From Andrena cerasifolii (Eukaryota; Arthropoda; Insecta; Hymenoptera; Andrenidae), in contig NC_135122.1 in the NCBI RefSeq assembly GCF_050908995.1, positions 17,524,501 through 17,588,500 on the forward strand: a stretch of 64,000 nucleotides of DNA, read 5' to 3'. The position numbers were made by a program, and so were the translations under genes. Position 1 is the first letter of the stretch; each line of letters begins with the position of its first letter. Of this stretch, positions 50,880 through 62,360 are shown one piece after another. The notes beneath the pieces were generated by a model. It saw nothing but the letters and a program-made list of their open reading frames with translations. It was not told the origin of the DNA and searched no databases.

Positions 50880-51560
50880 AAGTAAGTACCTACACGTCGC
50901 TTGCAGGAATTACGGGGAGCGAAACCAGAACGGAACCCGCGCGCAAACGCGAAGCAAGATCGGCCCTGTGCATTCTTGCGCGGCCAGGACAAACTCATTC
51001 GGCGTTATCCACCGACATCGCTAATTCATTGTATCCCCCACGGTACCCGCCCAAGATTGAACAACCTGTACCTCTGATATGTACCAGACAATGCCCAGCG
51101 AATTGGCTCTAACGCAAGGATTAAGCCCGGGGATACCGAAATTCGCAGATAATCCCCCCGAGGGCAGAGTCAATTAAGTCTCGAGCCTCGGTACGCGGAG
51201 GGCTTCCCTTCGAATCCTTAGAATCGCCCTTTAAGATACGGCGTATCGAAATTATAGGCGAAACCTCCGCGTAGCCCCTAGTTCCTCGCAACCACTCCGC
51301 GCACTTTTATTCCCCTCCTCCGTTCCCGCGAATACCACAAGACCGCGCGGAATCAACGAAGCATTCAAAGATACCCCGCGGAGAGCAGCCCGTAATTTAA
51401 TCCCGCAATGAGATATACAGGATACACGTACCCTTTAATGGATCTCGAAAGAATTCCGCGATCTAACGGGCTGGCTTGTACTTTCGGATGAAGTATGGCA
51501 GGATGGATGCACCCTCGAGAGATCGCCGTGAAATTGGCTTTTCTACTCTACGCTTAAGAT
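50880..51560. other. GC-richer island in intron
   Basis: One of the more GC-rich non-coding stretches, with many cgcg and ccccg blocks and few long frames. No coding or RNA gene is recognised. Confidence 0.3.
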
Positions 51561-51960
51561 GTTTTGTTTCAACTCCATTTCAGGGACCCCGCTCTTGATA
51601 AATAATTTCTATCGCGTTTGGAGTTTCGCGGGAAATGGAGTATTTTGGCAGGTCCCAGGCGTTTCGTTGTAGCGACGGAATGAAGGACTTGTGAATGATT
51701 GTATGCCCAGTATAGAGTACAGAGAAGCCAATCAGTGTAAGTCGAACTTTCTCTGAAAATGAGGCATGCAAGAACCTCTTTATTGTTAAAACTTTCAGGT
51801 GGTGGATCCACTATTAATTAAGTCACTACCTATACGTAAGCAATAAATGGTACTTATATTGACCACGGAATTACTAGGCAAAATTGTTTGGAGGAAAAAC
51901 AGTGTAAATGTCTGTTTTAATGCTGATGAGCTTACACTGAGTGGCTTCTCATCCCTCCAT

Positions 51961-52255
51961 ATGTATATAACATAGAATGTTTGTCTGTATGTTCACTATT
52001 AATTAATAAATCCTTCCACCGATTTGGACGAAATTTTGCGTAGTTACTCTCTAGGACCCTGCGGAAAATATAGGCTACCATGAAACCTGGGGTTTAGGGC
52101 ATTATTATATAAGTAAGCCAGTGTTAACAATTGTTATTGTATCCCCATCATTAACAAAGAAACTCTCACGCTATCCTCGATCGGCAATTTCATATGCACC
52201 AAGCCAATCTATTCTGATAAAGCCCGAGCAACGCTGAGTACTTGAAGCTACTATA
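51961..52255. mobile_element. Helitron-like non-autonomous fragment
   Basis: The order gtttgtctgtatgttc, then ccgatttggacgaaattttg, then tagttactctctaggaccc and aaaatataggctacc, ending in cccgagcaacgctgagtac and gctac, matches a layout common in insect Helitron-type or similar non-autonomous repeats. Those end in a short hairpin before CTAG. The terminal hairpin here is decayed. Family assignment is from memory of the pattern, not a search. Confidence 0.4.
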
Positions 52256-54189
52256 GAATAACAGAAATCTACGTGAATACTAAAGCTTCCTACTCGGAGA
52301 AACCTAATTAAAACCGGAGAAAAATTCCAAATTGCAACAGACTCGACAAAAGTAAGTACACCCTTGTTCTTTGTGCAAGATAAAAGCTTAATTCATTTGG
52401 AATCAATTACCCCTTGAAATAAATTCTCTGCAGATTGGTGAAATGGTTTATTAATATACTTCTGAATGTATTTATTCAGGTTTTACCCAAATTCGTTTCG
52501 CGTATTTAGGTTCTTATGTAGAAAGGGTTAAACGCGATTTTTTGTTACTGGTAAGTTCCTAATGAATGCTGAAGAATATTACGGATTAAACCACTGGGTA
52601 TTCACGAAGGGATTTATTATAAATTATTAAAAATATTCTCGCTGTATTTTCTATGAAGATTTATTAAAGACATTTACGTTTCTCGCGGTTAAGCTTCATG
52701 CATAGTTTTAAAATTCATAGCGCTGCGTTTTCGCAGTTGGATAGGGAACGTTGGGCAGACTGCAAGTAGCTGTTCATATTTTTTAAAGCCCCTACGAGCA
52801 CCCCCTTAACGTTATCCCCATCTTCAGCATTATCTTGTGGTTTATGTAAATTACTTCGCCAGTGATTTACGAAATATCTTCTGTTAGCATCTTGGAAGAA
52901 AATTAACGCGCTGCACGAGTTGGTTGCAAAATTTCCATGAAATACTTTGGTACTTTCTTTCACGTGATTAACCCTTCTTAATATTTTATTTATGAGAGTG
53001 CTACCACCTCTTGGTTTATAACGATATTTCCTCTGATATTCCTGCAAGCAATTATTCATCATATTTTATATGAAATGTAATGAAGTACACTCGTACACTG
53101 CTGATTTTCATTGCTCTTGTTTGATTTACACGAAACCTGTTTATCCATCAAAATTGACGAGAGTATATTCGACTGCATGAATCGAGTTTTTATCTAGAAA
53201 TATTTCTTGACAGTTTTTATGCGAATACTGAATCGAAATTGCATCGCCGTCGTAACACGTACTTTCGTTCGATAATATTTTAGACAACACCATCATTACA
53301 TTATCGCGAATTTTAATACAGTGGTGATATGTACTCTCGCGTGAGGTATCGGTGCTCCAATTATCGGTTCGCATTTTGGGATCAACCAGTCTGATTCACT
53401 TCAAATTTAATTGTAAATATTTGAACGAATCTATAATACACCCCTGGGAAAACTAAAGTGGGAGAGCGAATGAGGGAAATAGCCAAAGATAGCAAGCAAT
53501 TTGATTTTGACATCTAATTGGTCCTCTGCTCCTCGATCTCAAAACGATCGATTATCGTATCACTTACCAAAATAGCGCTAATGCTAAATTAATTGCTGCA
53601 GATATAGGTATTACGTTTCATTTCCAAACTAAATAATACGCTTTAACATTTCAGTTATGAAATTAATTTATTACTGTTCCATTTTTATTTTAATTAGATT
53701 TTGGAATATAATGCATTAAAATAATTTAAATACTAATGATTATTATCTGACACAAATATAACCCCTTTATGTTACTAAAAGAAAATAAGAATTTTAAGTC
53801 ACGCCAATGTCAAAATTTGATAGAAAACCTTCTCCTGAAATAAACATGATTAAAATCCCATCATGAATCAAAATGAACACTGCACCTCTCTCGCAGTCGA
53901 ATGTCAAGCTACCCACCATCGAAAGATTAATTACCCTCAGCGACCTATTAGAGACTAACAGGTCTCCGGAATAGAGGACCTTTCAAATTAATCCTGCTGC
54001 TACATACATAGCACTCTCGAGGATGAATCTTCGACAGTCAAATAAATGAAGACACATTCCATTTCCAAACTTATACTCCTACCAACACTGTCCCAAAATA
54101 TCCCAAAAACAATTCCCCCTATAGCCAACATTTCCTAAGAAAACAATTCAAGATACATTCTGCCATCCGTTCCATTTAAATTGTTACTA

Positions 54190-55330
54190 GACAGGCGTTA
54201 ACAGAGGCGTCTATCTCTGGAACGCTCACGAGGAGTTCGTTCAAACTCAGGCAGCCGCTTCATCAAGCAAATTTCGATTCCCATTTCCCTGGTGCTGCGC
54301 TCGGATGAACAGAGCCATCCAGGATCCGTTGGATGCACGCAACGAGATTGATAGCTAGGAGCTCGCTCTTCTTCGTCTTCGCGTCTAGCCGATACTCTAG
54401 TCGACTGCAAAAATAGTGCGAGGGCGCGTGATATTGAAAGGAGGGAAACGAATGCCTGGACTGAGCATCGGAATCGATACGCCACGTCCTGGTAGACACG
54501 GGGAAGATTGAAAGTGCGGGTCCAAGAATTGAATCCGGCGTGCCGGGGCGAAGAGGGCTGGAAGAGGGGCGCGAAGGGGTGAAAGACGATCGAGGAAGAC
54601 AGAGGGCGAGGACCAGGACGCGGCGCTGGGAAAATGGAGGCACTTGCAGCGACTCGCGCGCGATGGGGCATGAATCATCCTCGCGACTGAAGTCGCGAGA
54701 AAACGGGGATTAAGATTTGTCGTTTGTCTTCCGCGCCGATAGCGCTAACTTATTGAACGTGTCGCTGCGCCCTATCGCTGCGAGCACGAGGGTGGTACGA
54801 ACACTCCTAAATATGCAGAGAAGTCTCAAGCTGCCGCTCTTTTCTACTTTCCACAGCAACAATCTACCTTCGACTCCCATTCCACACACATCTCCCTCCA
54901 TTTTTTCACAACCTAATATCGAGCCCTTTCATCTTTAATTTCAATCAGCTTCGTTTCGACCCGCCTAGGACTGCTGAGCGGATGCAATACGCAACAAAGG
55001 CATACGTTCCAAAAGTGGATATGGATCGAGTCCAAAAGGATGGAGCCGAGGGCTCTGTAAGAGGTCCATGTGTAATGCCGTGCTACAGTTTCGAAAGCTA
55101 TATAACAGGTGTGTTCGAAGCCAAGCAAAACTCGCGGGCGAACAGTCACCGAAGCTCGCCGCTATTTCCATGCAAAGTGGAAGAAAATTAGCTACGGGGC
55201 GTAATTTCGTGGCGAAGGTCGTTAATAGTCTCGCGAGTGAAATTTTCTGATAAAATGGGATTTGGTGTCAGTAGAAATTTCGAGTAAGGCGGGCGTGGTT
55301 GGTCTGAGAAGACTGAAAACTGCGGCTTGT
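54190..55330. other. GC-richer island in intron
   Basis: A purine-rich plus strand at 54420-54640 gives long serine-, proline- and arginine-rich minus-strand frames (157 and 126 codons) that overlap each other. This is compositional and not convincing coding sequence. Confidence 0.3.
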
Positions 55331-55522
55331 GCCTGGCGTCGAACAAATTACCCCATTAATGCAGTGCTTTATAGGCGTCGTATGAAAAGCTCCACGTGAA
55401 AAATAGATAATCGATACTTGTGGCTTAACGGGATTCGATCGCGCCAGAGATTGATTTCTCGATTAGAACAGATGCATTTCAGGATTCATTGCATCAACAG
55501 CTCCCGCGATCCCATAGGGTAG

Positions 55523-55739
55523 GGTTGCCTATATCGTACCACTTAAGACACTTTACGTTATATTTCATATTTTTTACTGTGTAATTTGAACGCAAATGAC
55601 TATTGGATATTGTAGCTTGATCTTTTAGGCACCTACTATTATATGCTTTACCTTTTGTTCGGGACAAATTAATTTGTTATTAATCTTTTTGTCACATACT
55701 GTAAAAGATACGATTTAGGCAACCGGTTTCCTAAATCGT
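55523..55739. mobile_element. Inverted-repeat element with GGTTGCCTAWATCGTA ends
   Basis: The left end GGTTGCCTATATCGTACC pairs with the right end GATACGATTTAGGCAACC (ending at 55724), about 202 bp apart. Directly after the right end the motif repeats inverted, making a hairpin ACGATTTAGG..CCTAAATCGT (about 55709-55739). The middle is AT-rich and non-coding. Confidence 0.55.
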
Positions 55740-56064
55740 ACCTCCACTAAAAATAATAACAAATATAGAATAAAATATTCAACATAAAGTAATGATTATT
55801 ACATAGTTACGTATACATATGTATATGGATCACGCACAGGTCGCAATGACCTATGTATATGATATCCTACTGGTGCGATTGCACAGGGTGATTCTACCGC
55901 AGCGTCTGTCAAAGAGATGACGCCTGGTACCCCGTGGCGAGGTCAACCCCCCGCGGGGACTCACCAAATTTTATGGATTTCGACCCTCAAAGGGGTTGGA
56001 GTGCCTATTAAGAAGTGAGAAATCTTCGAGTTCCGCATTTCTCATCAGATCTTTGCGAAAACGA

Positions 56065-56512
56065 CGCCAATCGATTCCTTATGTTTCGCCGATAAAACTG
56101 ATGCCAAGAACGACGTAATTTGGGCAATAATGAAGGGAATTACATGAAAAATTGATTTGCATAATTTTCAGTTAACTTCGTTGAAAATAGTCCGATTTAC
56201 ATGATATTTGGTATGATTTTCATCGGAAAAACACAAGGAATCCATCGGTGTCACTTCCATATCGATACGATAAAGAATAATGAATAAAGAATTATTTTAT
56301 TTCTGAAGCAGGTACGAATCCTCGGCTGACCGCAGCAAATTGAGGTCCGCGCCCCGCAGTCCAGGGTGAAAATGTGAAATATTCATTTCAGCCTATTAAG
56401 AAATTCTTTATTCTTTATCGTATCGATATGGAAGTGGCACCAATGTAGTCCTGGCGTTCTCCCGATTAAAATCATACCGAACGTCACGCAAATCGGACTA
56501 TTTTTACACAAG
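56065..56512. mobile_element. Complex foldback element with three related arms
   Basis: Segment 56180-56300 (gaaaatagtccgattt...cttccatatcgatacgataaagaataa) is the imperfect reverse complement of 56395-56512. A third copy of part of the arm, at about 56065-56110, is again inverted relative to the middle one. The spacer between the main arms is GC-rich (about 56310-56390). No coding capacity is seen. Confidence 0.6.
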
Positions 56513-58894
56513 CAATTCCCCAAAGCACACATGAAATATCATCTCTGTGATCGAGGATACACTGTTTCTCCACGCAAGATTCCATCACGATTCAGCCAGC
56601 AAAACGTCTCACGTAGGATCGCGCTAATATTGCCTACAGCAATTCCTCGCTCGCATTGAAACACGTCCAATCATGTCTGGGCAAGAAGCTTTCGTGATCC
56701 CGGACAGTTTGGAATTTCTCGAATTGCACGCGCTACAAAGCATGGCATTATTGTACCAAACACGGCTATCAGTGCACTGTTTGGCTATTCCCAGATCGAC
56801 CGCCATAATGCCAGTTTACATATCACCGTCCCTAACGTCATTCGTCAAAGTGTTTGTTTCGTTCATTAAAACGCCGATGTATTCGCCGTTCGGCGTGTTT
56901 CATCTTCGCGAGCTGAAGCTTATCGCTGAATGCAGATGCAATTTTCGCTGTGTACGCGGCATGATTTAACGAATGTACAGTCTAGCTTTATCGTTTCATG
57001 TGTACCATTACAGTGGCTATAGTGCCATTGTGGCGCGACGCAGAAACGATCGTTCAGAATTCATTGCTTTCGATTCGTGATTTTGGAGCTGAATAGAATA
57101 GAGTTGATGTGGAATTTTATTGTACGTGAATTTGCGAAAGCTTTGTCATCACGGAAGAATGGTAAATGATTATCACATTGTAGGTATAATTTCTGCCTGG
57201 GTCAACTCCTGAAGTTTATTAATTAATAGAATGTTAATTATATTTTTAGCTTTCTTAATAAACATTTCAAATTTTGTACAAAGTTCTACCAGATTTATAA
57301 GAATTTATATGGTTTCGTCCGGATTTACTAAATTATATCTGTCACATAAAATTAGACAAAATTTAATACGATTAAATTTTTCCACAAATCCTCATGAATT
57401 TTTAACTGCAATGAAAATCGCATCGATACTATCGATTTTCTAAAACTGCTTTTTCAACTAGACATTCGCTCATTATAACTTGATTAGCACGTCTTCGTTA
57501 GGGCATAAGTATTAGTTCGGGTCTAAAATATTTTGCAGACTCCATTAAATTATCGGTTTCCGAAAATTCGATAATAAATTACGAATGAGAGTAAAGCCTT
57601 CATCATTCAAACTAATAGAGAAGTATATTTCCTGCCGTCCATCATTCTGAATTTCTGTATGAATCCCCTTAAAATGTTCCTTAGAATATAATTTTCAAGT
57701 TTCCACACGAGCTACACTCCTGATCGAAATCAGTATCCAGCTCCATATTTTTGATTGAACGATGAAATAAGTTGCATTATACGATAAATATCGAATCAAT
57801 CAAAATTACAATTCCTGAAAATCTGGCCTGCTACAAATTACTATGACAAACCCTATGCGTGCTTTGGCATATTATCTACGTTCCTGATCGAAAGAAATGC
57901 TAAGTTTCAAAGGCTGTTAAAAATAAATGTACCTATAATTTTTCCTCTTCCAAAATCCAAATTCACGATCCACCTCATATCTATTCACAGACCTTCCAAG
58001 GCTGAAGCTGACAATTGTCACATTGCAACCCTCACAGTAAGGGAAGGTGTTCGAAGGTATTACATCCCCTAAATGCGTCGATCATTTTTCTTCTAAATAT
58101 ATAAAAAATGCACAAACACTTCAAGAATTGAATGCAACGAATAAAACTGGCGCGCATTACTCGCCGTTCGACGATCCCCAGGGTCTCGTCGACATTGGAC
58201 GAAGCTCGTTCGACAGAAGCGTCCATAAAGCCGCTGTCGACGGAGAGTCGAAACACTGGGCAAATAAAGGACTTTATTAATGGCTGATAGTCGGCGGAAA
58301 TGAACACCGCCGGTACAGGAAGAGGCCGGCGGAAAAGTGTGTACGTAGCAGGCAAATCTGTTGGCCAGACAGCGAAACTGCTCGCGGTTCCCTCGCCTCC
58401 CCGTGAGCTGCCACTTTTCGTAGCGGAAGCGAAACGTCGCGTTTAATTTATCGCGAGCCCCGGCGTCAGAATTTCAACGGGATTTCGCCTGGACTGCGGG
58501 GATCTTACGGTTTTCACGCGAACGCGGGAAGGGGATTTTGCACGGTAGGATCAGAGTATTATCTTTCCAAGCTGCGCTGTTAATTTAAAATTAACAAGAG
58601 CATCGAATACTCTGGCATAAAATAACGAGCCCCCCGCCTGGTAATTCGAGGACTATTAATGCGAGACAGCGTTAATTTACTGTTTCGCTTATTCCACTTC
58701 TAAGTGATTATATAATTACTGTTTTATTTACGCGGTAGAATATGTCTGCGGTTACGTAAGGAGGTATTTGAAGTAAATCTGTGGAGGCTCCTCATCTCGT
58801 GGGTACTATTTCAGATGTTGCTGTATTTCTTTTGTATTTATTATAATTTTACTGTAATAAAAATTTTCGTTACTTGTTCCAATGTTAAATAAAA

Positions 58895-59040
58895 TACCCT
58901 TAAAGTTCCGAAAGGATTAGCTCATTGGTATCTTTGCAAAAAATTCCTAAAAATTGATACAAAAGCAAGTCATTTATACGGGCTTCTCCCCTTAATGTAT
59001 TTCCAGGTTTTAACCTGTTAACTACTTAGGTCATTGCTCG
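58895..59040. mobile_element. TTAA-family element fragments, two adjacent ends
   Basis: A right end (cttctccccTTAA, to 58994) is followed within about 20 bp by a left end TTAACCTGTTAACT (from 59010), which matches the left end of the element at 3275. Neither partner end was found. The site is about 240 bp downstream of the CUB exon, within the intron. Confidence 0.4.
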
Positions 59041-59278
59041 ACCAAAACTACTCATAGATTACTTAAGCGAATTAATCCATTTTTCCAAAATAAATGCTAC
59101 ATATTACGTAATATTATATTCACTCCTTTAGAACAAGTCTAACTATGAAATTTTCGTGAGAAATGTTGAAACCTGCTCGCGGATCAGATACCTATGTATA
59201 ATCCGTTTGGTGTAGCGAGACGAGGTACATCCGCACAAAAGAACCGAAGAGAATTATCGTATGGAGAAGAGTACTCAC

Positions 59279-59423
59279 TAGGATCCTTGACGGCGGTGAT
59301 AACGAGGCGGAAGCCGTTCGCGCTGGTGCCCCAGGAGTCGGTGACGTATTTCAGTGTCACAAAGTTCGTGCGGGTATAAATCGCGCCCACGGTCTGCTTC
59401 GTGTTCCTGCAGGACAGGTCCGC
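59279..59423 (-). CDS. Exon: C-terminal half of a CUB domain
   Basis: The exon follows a strong acceptor (TTTCTTTTGTGTTCCAG) and ends at a strong donor (GTGAGTACT). It starts in phase 0 and encodes 48 codons plus one base (145 bp). The peptide begins ADLSC and contains a FVTLKYVTDSWGTSANGFRL segment, the late CUB pattern: an alternating hydrophobic strand, an aspartate-containing turn, then G-F-x-L leading to a final strand (VITAV). It ends in DP, and its last base A plus AG of the LDLa exon makes a Lys codon. The first half of the domain, with the usual early Cys and the SP.YP motif, must lie on an upstream exon that I did not find within 59424-64000. In known CUB proteins these domains are extracellular and bind proteins, often with calcium. 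The exon is GC-rich compared with its surroundings. Confidence 0.85.
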
Positions 59424-60123
59424 CTGGAACACAAAAGAAATGGCGATGGTTGGTCGCGTGGCTGTGTTGTTGGATGGCTGGGACGCTACTGAACGTGTCG
59501 CCAGCGGCCTAGTCGGTGATAAGCTAACTCGCGGCTGACGATCGTCTACCCGCGCGGTCCGTGTAAACAGTAAAGTAACGACTCCGCTCTAGGTCGCTGA
59601 ATGAAAGCAGCTTTCGTTTGATTGCACGGAAACAGAGGGAATGTTGGGAAAGGGACGGGGTCCGTAAAGTGATTGCTGACCTGACAGCGTGCAGCGATTT
59701 AGAAATGTATACATTCCATGCCTATGGACAGATCTCGTCAAGACGAATCGGTCGATACCAATTCTAAATTATTTATTATTTTTGGTGAATTAGAAATAAA
59801 TGTAAAAAGTAATTTGCTTAATATTGACAGAATCGAAAGAAATCAAAGCGTGAAATTATTAGAGAGAGTAATGTGAAGATAAAAAATAGAAACCGGAACC
59901 GCATATCAGTATCGGTATTCGATGTAACCCTAAGTAACATTAATTTTGATAAAAGCAATTGAGTATAAAACTACGTTACAGCACGTGGGAATTAATTTAG
60001 GGAACAGAACATATCTGCGCAATACTAGCGGACATATTATTTGTTACGCATTGAAGATAGCACACACCTTAATCCACATTTAATGCACAAGCGCGGAACT
60101 TTTATGGAAATTCCATGCAAACG

Positions 60124-60212
60124 AAATTTCTTAAAACGCCTCATAAACTCTAATCTTCCTTTAACGCGTTGCAACAGAATTTCTTAAAGCGCTCCATAAA
60201 CTGAGCTTTACA
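60124..60212. repeat. 55-bp direct repeat, two copies
   Basis: aatttcttaaaacgcctcat (60124) and aatttcttaaagcgctccat (60179) begin two units with related downstream sequence (aaact.taatctt / aaactgagctt). Confidence 0.6.
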
Positions 60213-61679
60213 AAGTAAGAGGATAAGTATGCAATTTCCTGCAGTAACTCGAGTTTCAACGCAAGTTAAAGCAACGCGTTGGAGTTCGTTATTGCCCAAC
60301 ACGAAATGTAAACGAACTTTCAAGCTTAGCCAAACTTCGAATTGCAAAATTGCAGAATCCTTTCCATTCTCTCAAGCGTTCCTTACAGAAAGGCATCCCA
60401 CACAGAGCCGAAGCTTCAGAATACTTTCGTTCTGTGCCATTTAAATTTATTGTGCTAATTAACAAAATCAAAACACTCTAATATTTTATGATAACTACAA
60501 CGACACCTTTTTTATTGGCTAAATTGTTTTAATGGCCAAAACGATAACAAGCACTCAAATTTAATAATATCATTGATACAAAAACGAAAGATGTTCGCTA
60601 AGAAATTGGCAGAAATTACGAAAACATTGAGCATGAAAAATAAAGTGAAAGGAAATCAATATTATAAAGTTCTTACATCTATCTATTTGAGCGATGGGCT
60701 ATTTAGGTATTAAGTTCGGAAAGAAAGAATTCATCTGGGACCCGAATAGCTGAATCGATTGAAGTAGCCATTGGACAAAAGGAACGACTACGTTCGCTCG
60801 CTTTAATGATCCGAAAAGTTAGAAAGATTTACCGCAACGCTGTACAATATTCTTCTAACCGCGGAAAGAAAGTCCAATGCTCTCTTACTTGGAAAACTCA
60901 GAAGATTCCTCTTTTTATTCTATTGCTAAAGTACCCCCTGAAAATCCTCAACTTCTACCAAGAAGATTGCAAGAGAATTCTGCTGCCCTAAGACTATCGG
61001 CTAAATGTCTTTGGACAAATAGTTTGCCCATTTCGCTTTCTTTATTTCGAGCTCATAAAAGTTGAACAGTATCTAGACTTCGCTGCAGAGTCAGCGCTGA
61101 CCATTTACGTTATAAAAGGAGATTTTTCGAATCTCGGTAATGAATGTTTTATTTCACTTTGAATCGAATAGAAATATTCCAACACTTGGTTTACAGCAAC
61201 AATTTATATCATACGACAAATCTCCACGAATCAGCTGATAACCCTATTTTGTTAGAAATTTATTCCAATATTTATTATTTTAATATAAAAAACAGTAATC
61301 GAGGACACGTGAAAAGAATTAAGTCACAAATGTTTACAAAAATCTGACGTCTTAGCCTCCGATAGCTCCAAATCATTTACTTCTACAGCCTTCAAATTTC
61401 CTCAAGAAATTTCATAATTATCACTTGCATATTCGCAACGGATTTACTCTTTCTCAACAGATCATCAGAAATCTCTTAATTATTATATCCCCTCCACCAC
61501 CCAGTTCCTCCTAAAGCATCCAAGTTATCTGACCCTTGTTGTCACTGAACAGCTAGACTAGTTTCTTCAAAATTTCTTCCATTTATCTTTGTTTAAACCA
61601 ATTTCCTCCCACTTACCCAAACTCCATTCCCCAAACACACCTAATCTAAACACGTAACAAAACTTGCACGATAAAATTC

Positions 61680-62360
61680 GCATTACTCACTAAGCCGGCT
61701 ACAGATCTCGCTGCGAGATAAAGCCACAATTAGTCTGCGAAGTAATCGGCCACAACGGGCTCTCGCCGCTGCGGCTGACGGGAAAGAAAGCCCCAGGTAC
61801 GCGATCCAAACGAACACGCCGCTGCACTCGCTGCCCCTATTAATTAATTAACGAGACGACGAATTATCCTAGCACGTTGATCTCGTTTGTTTGCCGCAAG
61901 ACGTAATCCGCCCAACACTTGTTGCGTCCTGCGACTTAACGAGGAAACCCGGAAGCGATTGGCGCGGAATCAGGGAAGGAAGAAAGTGGTACGGAAGGAG
62001 AAAGGAAGAAAGAGGGATCGTTAGAGGCGACCATCGATCGTACCCAATTCATTCGAGCTTCCGGTTCGTTGTTCCCGCGGCTTCGTTATCGCGAAATATT
62101 GCACCGCCCGTGTCGCGCAATAACTGTCTTCTTTCTGGCCCAATTAGCGCGGGTAAGCGCTTAAATATGGATAATCCATATTTAATTATCCCCGTTGCAC
62201 CATGGCGGGAACAACGCCCGTCTCCATGCGCCGCGCGTTAACCGAAATAATTAAAATCCGCGCAGCCCTGTCCGTGTGTGTTCAAAGTGCCTTTGTGATG
62301 AAATTCAAGTATCGCGGCGAAACTCAAGCGCGCGTGGTAAAACTGGCCTCGACGGGCCAC
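61680..62360. other. GC-richer island in intron with a palindrome
   Basis: CpG-rich stretch with embedded AT cores, including attaattaattaacgag and the palindrome at 62161-62185. The plus strand has a 116-codon frame with no domain. A reasonable candidate for a cis-regulatory element of the CUB/LDLa gene. Confidence 0.35.
62161..62185. promoter_or_regulatory. Palindrome containing TAATCC (K50 homeodomain-type) core
   Basis: Twelve-base arms (TTAAATATGGAT and ATCCATATTTAA) surround one central A. The centre reads GGATAATCC, which includes TAATCC, the core bound by Otd/Bicoid-type (K50) homeodomains in flies. Factor binding is inferred. Confidence 0.35.

Larger units (their letters stand above)
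34097..59278 (-). other. Large intron between CUB and LDLa exons
   Basis: This 25.2-kb GT-AG intron has strong splice sites and matching phase. I find no exon or nested gene in it. It carries several tandem repeats (35.5, 41.5, 42.6-43.1 kb), a hAT-type miniature element, a Helitron-like fragment, inverted-repeat elements at 55.5-56.5 kb and many GC-richer islands. Stretches 37430-39030, 40820-41450, 45430-46280, 52260-54180 and 56530-58120 show nothing I can name. Confidence 0.8.
1312..59423 (-). other. Gene span: CUB-LDLa-transmembrane protein (3' part of a long split gene)
   Basis: Four minus-strand exons can be joined into one reading frame: 59279-59423, 33974-34096, 31062-31250 and, less surely, 1312-1541. 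Each upstream exon ends with one base of a codon and each downstream exon begins with two bases, so all three junctions keep frame. The order half-CUB, LDLa, membrane helix, cytoplasmic tail fits a type I membrane protein. In known families, CUB plus LDLa next to a single membrane helix is typical of Neto (glutamate receptor auxiliary) and of LEV-10 and SOL-like receptor-clustering proteins. That family role is background knowledge and is not shown here. The introns are about 25.2, 2.7 and 29.5 kb. Earlier exons (signal peptide, first half of this CUB and any further CUB domains) were not found and probably lie beyond 64000. Joining the tail exon is the weakest step. Confidence 0.7.

Noticed and set aside
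54198..54671. 157-codon Ser/Pro/Arg-rich minus-strand open frame
   Set aside because: A purine-rich plus strand produces three overlapping frames of similar composition; not coding-like.
60877..61065. 62-codon plus-strand frame
   Set aside because: No motif, no splice or promoter support, AT-rich surroundings; chance open frame.
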